Below, piece by piece: positions 59,309 through 64,000 of a stretch of 64,000 nucleotides of DNA. The position numbers and the translations under genes are program-made. Location: contig NZ_JASCTH010000027.1 in assembly GCF_030009775.1 (NCBI RefSeq), positions 1 through 64,000 on the forward strand. Direction: 5' to 3'. The notes beneath the pieces are model-generated. The model was given only the letters and a program-made list of their open reading frames with translations, did no database searches and had not been told where the DNA came from. Numbering within the stretch: position 1 is the stretch's first letter; the number at the start of each line of letters is the position of its first letter. The DNA is from Actinoplanes sandaracinus (GTDB lineage: Bacteria > Actinomycetota > Actinomycetes > Mycobacteriales > Micromonosporaceae).

Positions 59309-60312
59309 TCCACCGGCACGATCCGGACCCCACCCGGCATCAGCTTGACCCCGCCGGTCACCACCGCTGACGGCAGCGGCCGCGGCGGACGCCCGGCGAG
59401 GCCGGCCAGCAGCGGTTCGAGCAGGGTCAGCGCCGCGACCAGACCGGCGTACGGGTTGCCCGGCAGGCTGACCACGAACCGGCCGTCCGGCAGCACCGCC
59501 AGCGCCTGCGGATGACCCGGCCGGCATGCCACGCCCCGCACCAGCCATGTCGCGCCCGCATCACCGAGCAGCCCGTGCAGGTGATCGGCCGCCCCCGCCG
59601 ACGACGACCCGCTGACCACGATCACGTCACCCGCGGCCGCCTCCAGCGCGGCCCGCAACGCCGCCGGATCGTCGGGCAGCCGCCGCCCGGACTCGACGAC
59701 ACCACCGGCGCGGGCGGTGACCGCGGTGACCAGCCCGGTGAACGTGTCGCGTACCTGACCCGGCCCGGGAACGCCCGAGGTGATCACCTCGTCGCCGGTG
59801 ACCAGCAGTGTCACGGCCGGCTGCCGGTGCACGACGACGGTGAAGGCGCCCGCCTGCACCGCGGCCGCGGCCACGGTCGCCGTCACCGTCCGGCCCGCGG
59901 GCACGACCACCGCGCCGACGGCCAGATCGTCACCGGCCCGCCGGATGTGGTCACGCGGGCCGCGCACTCCCTCGACCCGGCCGTCGGAGACCCGGCAGTC
60001 CTCGTACGGCAGCACCGCCGACGCGCCGCCCGGCACCAGCGCCCCGGTCGCGATCTCCACGGCCGTGCCCGGCAGCACGGTCAGCCCGTCCGGCACGGCC
60101 CCGGCCAGGACCCGCCCACGGATCGTCCACGGGCCGTCCCCGGCGACCGCGAACCCGTCCATCGCCGCGTTGTCGAACGCCGGCACCGGCCGGGCACAGC
60201 ACACCGGCGCGGCCAGCACCCGGCCCGTCGCCTCGGCGGCGGCAACCGCCTCGCCGGGCAGCGGCCCGGTGTCACGGGCGGCGGCGTAGGCCTCGGACCA
60301 CGGCATCTGCAC
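59182..60312 (-). CDS. molybdopterin molybdenumtransferase (MoeA-like)
   Basis: The ~376-aa protein has the MoeA domains: N-terminal AFDNAAMDGFAVAGDG (usual SAMDGYA), a beta part with AVEIATGALVPGGASAVLPY, the MogA-like domain with TLLVTGDEVITSGV and VIVVSGSSSAGAADHL, and LPGNPYAGLVAALTLLEPLL followed by the C-terminal domain. It inserts molybdate into adenylated molybdopterin. The nucleotide-binding SGSSSAG replaces the common SGGVSxG, and no other moa genes lie in the window. Confidence 0.88.
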   Translation of the reverse strand: MQMPWSEAYAAARDTGPLPGEAVAAAEATGRVLAAPVCCARPVPAFDNAAMDGFAVAGDGPWTIRGRVLAGAVPDGLTVLPGTAVEIATGALVPGGASAVLPYEDCRVSDGRVEGVRGPRDHIRRAGDDLAVGAVVVPAGRTVTATVAAAAVQAGAFTVVVHRQPAVTLLVTGDEVITSGVPGPGQVRDTFTGLVTAVTARAGGVVESGRRLPDDPAALRAALEAAAGDVIVVSGSSSAGAADHLHGLLGDAGATWLVRGVACRPGHPQALAVLPDGRFVVSLPGNPYAGLVAALTLLEPLLAGLAGRPPRPLPSAVVTGGVKLMPGGVRIVPVDQDGVLAGAGSVGLHAAAAAGALAVLPPDWVSGAPAPVLAVP

Positions 60313-60405
60313 CCGGCGAGTAGACCTGCCCGGTGTGTCGCCGCCGTGCCCGGCCCGCTGCGGGACGACGTCCAAATCCTCACCCACCGCCCGCACCCGT
60401 TGTGA

Positions 60406-61215
60406 TCAAGCCGTCCAGACCCCCCGCGCCGCGGCCGCCGCCACATAGTCGGTGAAGTCGCGGCCCGGCCGTCCGAGGACCTTCTCCACCACGCCGGTCG
60501 GCTCGGTGTCACCGCGAGCCGCCAGCGTCGCATAGTTCGCGGCCAGCATGTCGATCACCTCGCCGGGCAGGCCGTCGGAGGCCATCGTCTCGCGGAACGC
60601 GCCGGCCGTGCCGTCGAAACGCACTTCCCGGCCGGTCGCCCGGGAGATCTCCGCGACCGCCTCGCCGAACGACAACGCCCGCGGGCCGGTCAGCTCCAGC
60701 ATCTGCCCCGACAGCCCGTCGCCGGTGAGCGCCGCCACCTCGACGGCGGCGATGTCGTCGGCGTCGATGAACCCCTGCCGGACGTCACCGACCGGCACAC
60801 ACAGCCGCCCGTCCAGGACCGGCTGCCGGAAGAAGGTCTCGAAATCCTGGTCGAACCAGTCGGGGCGCACGATCGTCCAGTCGAGTTCGCTCTCCCGTAC
60901 CCATCGCTCGGTGTCTTGAAGGGCGGTGAGGCCCATCACCTCCAGACCGCGGTCGGAGTGCAGGACGACCCGCCGCACCCCGGCGCGCAGCGCCTCGGGA
61001 AGAAATGCCTCGGGCATGCCGGTCTGGTCCGGCAGCAGCACGAACATGGTGGTCACCCCGGCGAGCGCGGCCTCCCACGTGCCGGGGTCCGCCCAGTCGA
61101 ACCGTTGCGGGGCGTGCCGTGAGGCCACCCGGATCTCCTGCCCGGCATCGCGCAACCGCGCCGCGACCCGGCTGCCGACCGTGCCGGTCCCACCCAGAAC
61201 AAGAATCAGTCCCAT
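60406..61215 (-). CDS. NmrA-like NAD(P)-binding oxidoreductase
   Basis: The 269-aa protein begins LILVLGGTGTVGSRVAARLR and has RVASRHAPQRFDWADPGTWE, RRVVLHSDRGLEVMGLTALQ, LDWTIVRPDWFDQDFETFFR and VRQGFIDADDIAAVEVAALT. This is the NmrA/QOR2 group of atypical SDRs that use NADPH to reduce quinones or act as redox sensors. Ends 90 bp before the moeA-like start on the same strand. Confidence 0.85.
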   Translation of the reverse strand: MGLILVLGGTGTVGSRVAARLRDAGQEIRVASRHAPQRFDWADPGTWEAALAGVTTMFVLLPDQTGMPEAFLPEALRAGVRRVVLHSDRGLEVMGLTALQDTERWVRESELDWTIVRPDWFDQDFETFFRQPVLDGRLCVPVGDVRQGFIDADDIAAVEVAALTGDGLSGQMLELTGPRALSFGEAVAEISRATGREVRFDGTAGAFRETMASDGLPGEVIDMLAANYATLAARGDTEPTGVVEKVLGRPGRDFTDYVAAAAARGVWTA

Positions 61216-61447
61216 GCCGCCACGCTAACCCGGCCGCGCGGAATGTTCCCGCCGAGGCCGCCTCCCTCAGCCGCGCACCTGCCGCCGGTGGTCGCGGTCG
61301 GCGGTCCGGTCACCCTTCTCCCACTTGGTCGCGGTACGGGCCACGCGCCCCCGGCCCAGGCAAGAGGACCGCCCGCCCGCGCTGCTGTTCGTCGGGTCGC
61401 CGCCCGGGCCGGTCTCTTGTGGAGTGAGTCTGGAGGCCGGGATCCGG

Positions 61448-63055
61448 TTACGCGATGATGTGAGGATGCCTCGTCACAACATCCTGTCCTACCGGTCGAG
61501 CGGCTCGATCCTGAGCATCTGCTCGAAGGACTCGATCCTGTCGGTGGGCTCGCTCGGCTCGATCCTGTCGGTCGGGTCGTACGGCTCGGTCCTGTCCGTC
61601 GTCTCCGCCGGATCCTTCGGATCCGTCCTGTCGGTCGGCTCCTTCGGGTCGTTCCTGGCTGTCGGGACGTTCGGGTCGGTGCTGGCGACCGGCTCCCTGC
61701 TGGTGGCCGGCGCCGTCGTCCTGGCCGTCACCGTCGCCATGGTCCTGATCGGGCGCGTCACCAGCACACTCACCGGCGCCGGCAGCCGCTGACCACGGCA
61801 GCGGCGACCGGGCCCGGGCCGCGGGTGACCGCCACACCGTGGCACGTCCGCATAGGATCGGCGGATGGCGGTGATCGCGCAGATCTCTCTCGGTGTGGCC
61901 GACTGCGAGCGGGCGGGCGCCTTCTGGCTGCAGGCTCTCGGTTATGTGCGGCGCCCACCACGCTGGGACGGTGACGACTGGATCGTGATCGAGCCTCCGC
62001 CCGGAGTCACCGGCGCCGCCATCGCGATGGACACCAGCGAGAGCCCCGCCGAGGACCATCCCCGGATCCATCTGGACCTTCAGGCGGGTGAGCGTGGCCT
62101 CGACGCGGAGGTGGAGCGGCTGCTCGCGCTCGGCGCCCAGCGGGTCGACTGGCCGCACTACCCGCAGCCGGGCGACCGGCATCCCGACGAGCCGCCGTTC
62201 GTGGTGCTCGCCGATCCCGAGGGCAACCGATTCTGCGTCAGCGAATGAGGCCACGAGCGGCCCGGCCGGACGCGGCGCCGCGGACCACCGGGGACCGCGT
62301 CGCTGATCGTCGTCGGGGTCCTCGGGAAGGCTGAGCCGGATCCGGGCCCGCAGCAGACGGGCGTAACCGCCGCGGTACGACGCCAGGGTGTCGGCGAGAA
62401 CGTCGCGGACATCGGGATCCGGGTGCTCGGCCAGATAGGCGAGTTCCTCGGCGCCACCGCGGCGGCGCGACCCCAGTTCCCAGAGCTGCGCGATGATGTC
62501 GTCGGAGGTCTCGGCCGCGCGAAGGGCCGCCATCACCTGCGGTTGGGGGATCGGCGGGGCGTCCGAGGAGAACCGGCGGCGCACGCGGGCCGACCCCGCG
62601 ATGCCGGGCACCAGGCATCCGGGGCACCCGCAGGGTCGCCGGCCGTGCGCGCCCGGCCGGTACCGCCAGCCGATGCCCTGCGGGACCGCGCGAATCCGCC
62701 GTACCTCGCCGGGGGTGATCGATCTTGGCACGAAGATCTGGAAGCCACGCGGATCGGCCGTCTCGCGGATGACGGCGGCGGCCCGGGCCGCCGTGACGCG
62801 GGCCGGCTCGCGGCCGTAGTGGCCGACGGTGACCGGCTCGTCGTCGGGGATCCGCAGGTCGGCGGCGACGAGCACGCCCGGTTTCCAGAGCCGGATCTCC
62901 CGCACCCACTGGTGGGTGAGCGTGAAGTCCGGGAGGACCGCCATCGCGTAGACGCCGCGTTCACCGCCCCAGCCATGACCGCGCGCGCCGATGCCGCCGC
63001 GTCGCAGCCGCGCGGCGTCGCGCTGCCGGGTGATGTGCACGAGGTTCGTCATCAC
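61448..63055 (-). CDS. HEAT-repeat-like protein; formal ORF overruns two opposite genes
   Basis: The convincing part is 62249-63055: MTNLVHITRQRDAARLRRGG at the N-terminus, AVLPDFTLTHQWVREIRLWK, a CGCPGCLVPG double-CxxC-like motif and a C-terminal helical repeat (AEELAYLAEHPDPDVRDVLA) near 62400. N-terminal MTNLxHxTR... proteins with this zinc-like motif are known as uncharacterised actinobacterial proteins. Beyond 62249 the frame stays open to 61448 but is antisense to a VOC gene and the repeat protein, and its sequence (Gln/Arg/Asp-rich) is not protein-like. The true stop was probably lost by frameshift; another frame stops at 62238. Confidence 0.55.
   Translation of the reverse strand: MMTNLVHITRQRDAARLRRGGIGARGHGWGGERGVYAMAVLPDFTLTHQWVREIRLWKPGVLVAADLRIPDDEPVTVGHYGREPARVTAARAAAVIRETADPRGFQIFVPRSITPGEVRRIRAVPQGIGWRYRPGAHGRRPCGCPGCLVPGIAGSARVRRRFSSDAPPIPQPQVMAALRAAETSDDIIAQLWELGSRRRGGAEELAYLAEHPDPDVRDVLADTLASYRGGYARLLRARIRLSLPEDPDDDQRRGPRWSAAPRPAGPLVASFADAESVALGIGEHHERRLVGMPVARLRVVRPVDPLGAEREQPLHLRVEATLTRLKVQMDPGMVLGGALAGVHRDGGAGDSGRRLDHDPVVTVPAWWAPHITESLQPEGARPLAVGHTERDLRDHRHPPILCGRATVWRSPAARARSPLPWSAAAGAGECAGDAPDQDHGDGDGQDDGAGHQQGAGRQHRPERPDSQERPEGADRQDGSEGSGGDDGQDRAVRPDRQDRAERAHRQDRVLRADAQDRAARPVGQDVVTRHPHIIA
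61466..61792 (+). CDS. Gly-Ser-Leu nonapeptide repeat protein with one membrane helix
   Basis: The 108-aa protein begins MPRHNILSYRSSGSILS and has seven or so 9-residue units of the form SxGS[IV]LSVG (SKDSILSVG, SLGSILSVG, SYGSVLSVV, SFGSVLSVG, SFGSFLAVG, TFGSVLATG), then a membrane helix (LLVAGAVVLAVTVAMVLIG) and a short basic tail. The period resembles beta-helical pentapeptide-like repeats rather than a known enzyme. ATG at 61466 has GAGG directly before it, so GTG at 61460 is also possible. Confidence 0.6.
   Translation: MPRHNILSYRSSGSILSICSKDSILSVGSLGSILSVGSYGSVLSVVSAGSFGSVLSVGSFGSFLAVGTFGSVLATGSLLVAGAVVLAVTVAMVLIGRVTSTLTGAGSR
61538..61690 (+). repeat. imperfect 27-bp tandem repeat coding for the SxGSxLSVG units
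   Basis: GGCTCGATCCTGTCGGT and close variants recur about every 27 bp; the blocks differ mainly at third codon positions. The DNA periodicity matches the protein repeat. Confidence 0.55.
61865..62248 (+). CDS. VOC family (glyoxalase-like) protein
   Basis: The 127-aa protein has AQISLGVADCERAGAFWLQA, LGYVRRPPRWDGDDW, HPRIHLDLQAGERGLDAEVE and a C-terminal VVLADPEGNRFCVSE, the standard single VOC module of actinobacteria. Role unknown. An antisense open frame spans it but has poor codon use. Confidence 0.85.
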   Translation: MAVIAQISLGVADCERAGAFWLQALGYVRRPPRWDGDDWIVIEPPPGVTGAAIAMDTSESPAEDHPRIHLDLQAGERGLDAEVERLLALGAQRVDWPHYPQPGDRHPDEPPFVVLADPEGNRFCVSE

Positions 63056-63074
63056 CGGGCAGCGTAGAGGCCGA

Positions 63075-63425
63075 TCAGTAGTGGTACGACAGATTTACCG
63101 CCAGGGCGGCGACCACGGTCACGAAGAAGACGGCCCAGCCGACCAGGTTGCGGGAGCCGACCCGCAGGTGGGCGATGAGCGCGCCGGTGAAATAGAGGAC
63201 CAGGCCGGCGGCGGCCAGGGTGCCGATCAGCGGTACGGCGAAGCCGATCAGCAGCCCCGCCGAGCCGGCCGCCAGCAGCAGTCCCAGGACCGGCACCCAG
63301 GAGCGTGGGATCCGCTTCATGTCCGCCTGCGACTTGGGGTACTCGTGGCCGATCAGGTAGAAGACGGCCGCGCTGGCGGTGAAGAACGCGGCGACGATGG
63401 TGACGGTGACGTAGGCGGCGAACAT
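63075..63425 (-). CDS. DoxX-like membrane protein
   Basis: The 116-aa protein has four membrane segments (VTVTIVAAFFTASAAVFYLI, WVPVLGLLLAAGSAGLLIGF, IGTLAAAGLVLYFTGALIAH, AVFFVTVVAALAVNLSYHY) and fits the DoxX-like family that often follows ArsR/SRPBCC genes. Function unknown. Confidence 0.75.
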   Translation of the reverse strand: MFAAYVTVTIVAAFFTASAAVFYLIGHEYPKSQADMKRIPRSWVPVLGLLLAAGSAGLLIGFAVPLIGTLAAAGLVLYFTGALIAHLRVGSRNLVGWAVFFVTVVAALAVNLSYHY

Positions 63426-63531
63426 GAACCCTCCTCAGTGGTTGATCACCACCATGGACGAAGTGACCCACCGGAACGTGACAGTGGTCCACCGCTCTGC
63501 TCGCCAGGGTCCGCCTGTGCTGGGGCGGGCT

Positions 63532-63993
63532 TCAGCCGTCCTGAGTGAACAGGGCCGCGTAGCGGGCGAGGTAGAGCGGCCATCCTTCGTCGTGGGCGAC
63601 GCCGTCGCGCACGGATTCCCAGCCGGGGCCGTGCCGGTCGAGGTTGCGGTGCTCGAGTTCGACGCGGGTGCGGTGCGGGGTTTCGGCGATGAACCGGACC
63701 TCGACCTCACTGGTGTTGCCAGGGTCGGTCTCGACCTGCCATTGCGGGCTGATGTCCCAGCTGAACACGACCCGGTCCGGGGGTTCGTAGGCGAGCACCC
63801 TGGCCCAGCGGCATTCGCTGCCGTCCGCGGCGCGGTCGTAGATGTGCCCACCGGCTCTCGGCTCGAACACGGTCTCGGTGATCGGCGCACCGAGCAGATT
63901 GTGTTCCGGCGGCTTGAAGGCGCCGAACCGTTCGGTGAACACGGTGAACGCGTGGGCGACCGGCGCCTCGATGACGATCTGCTGCCGGACCAC
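63532..63993 (-). CDS. SRPBCC (AHSA1-like) protein, near window end
   Basis: The ~153-aa protein has IEAPVAHAFTVFTERFGAFK, EPRAGGHIYDRAADGSECRW, RVLAYEPPDRVVFSWDISPQ and TRVELEHRNLDRHGPGWESV, typical of AHSA1-type SRPBCC proteins. GTG at 63993 is the last start in the window, so the gene may extend beyond it. Such genes are usually paired with an ArsR regulator upstream, which would lie outside. Confidence 0.8.
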   Translation of the reverse strand: MVRQQIVIEAPVAHAFTVFTERFGAFKPPEHNLLGAPITETVFEPRAGGHIYDRAADGSECRWARVLAYEPPDRVVFSWDISPQWQVETDPGNTSEVEVRFIAETPHRTRVELEHRNLDRHGPGWESVRDGVAHDEGWPLYLARYAALFTQDG

Positions 63994-64000
63994 GACGGCT

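Overview
The window is 64 kb of very GC-rich, gene-dense DNA with strong G/C bias at third codon positions, many GTG starts and actinobacterial families throughout (ClpC N-terminus, HIT protein, DUF2332, deazaflavin-type oxidoreductase, YnfA, DUF1330, a CBM2 esterase, a LacI-controlled sugar operon without its own ATPase). This points to a filamentous actinobacterium, most probably Micromonosporaceae and plausibly Actinoplanes; the genus is inference. No rRNA, tRNA, CRISPR array, prophage or large biosynthetic cluster was recognised.

Layout. 1-5.9 kb: the 5' end of a clpC-type gene, uncharacterised ORFs, and two decayed IS701-type transposase ends flanking a secreted DUF4360 protein. 5.9-20 kb: mostly monocistronic accessory and housekeeping genes (DUF2332, HIT, a TipAS-like antibiotic-binding protein with a short upstream ORF, two acetyltransferases, HxlR with a divergent SDR, thymidine kinase, secreted proteins, CPBP protease, DDN-like oxidoreductase, methyltransferase, hydrolase, secreted CE1-CBM2 esterase). 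20-25 kb: a divergent methyltransferase/TetR pair with a palindromic operator, then an AT-richer stretch with a secreted protein and gene remnants. 25-28 kb: PhzF, a membrane-anchored coiled-coil protein and a phospholipase D family protein.

28.3-37.7 kb is the main functional unit. A LacI regulator is followed by a GH36 alpha-galactosidase, a sugar-binding lipoprotein, two ABC permeases and a secreted multi-domain clan GH-A glycosidase, all on the minus strand. Two identical-core palindromes exactly 30 bp apart precede the alpha-galactosidase gene. The likely role is capture and breakdown of a galactose-containing plant polymer or oligosaccharide, with the ATPase supplied from elsewhere in the genome.

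37.9-41.6 kb holds three acetyltransferases; the first has a 16-residue leader ORF and a hairpin that would mask its ribosome binding site, the layout of a translational attenuator. 41.6-47.4 kb: a Baeyer-Villiger-type monooxygenase behind a broken tetR, YnfA, and a translationally coupled tetR - small ORF - MFS/DUF1330 fusion operon. 47.4-55.2 kb: a triplicated secreted protein, a barstar-like protein, Ala-rich and I36-like proteins, an MFS exporter and GNATs. 55.3-64 kb: manganese catalase divergent from an Nramp manganese transporter, a divergent response regulator and soluble histidine kinase, moeA, a Gly-Ser-Leu repeat membrane protein, and a DoxX/SRPBCC pair running off the window.

Convergent gene pairs are regularly separated by strong perfect hairpins. 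At least seven GNAT genes occur in the window.
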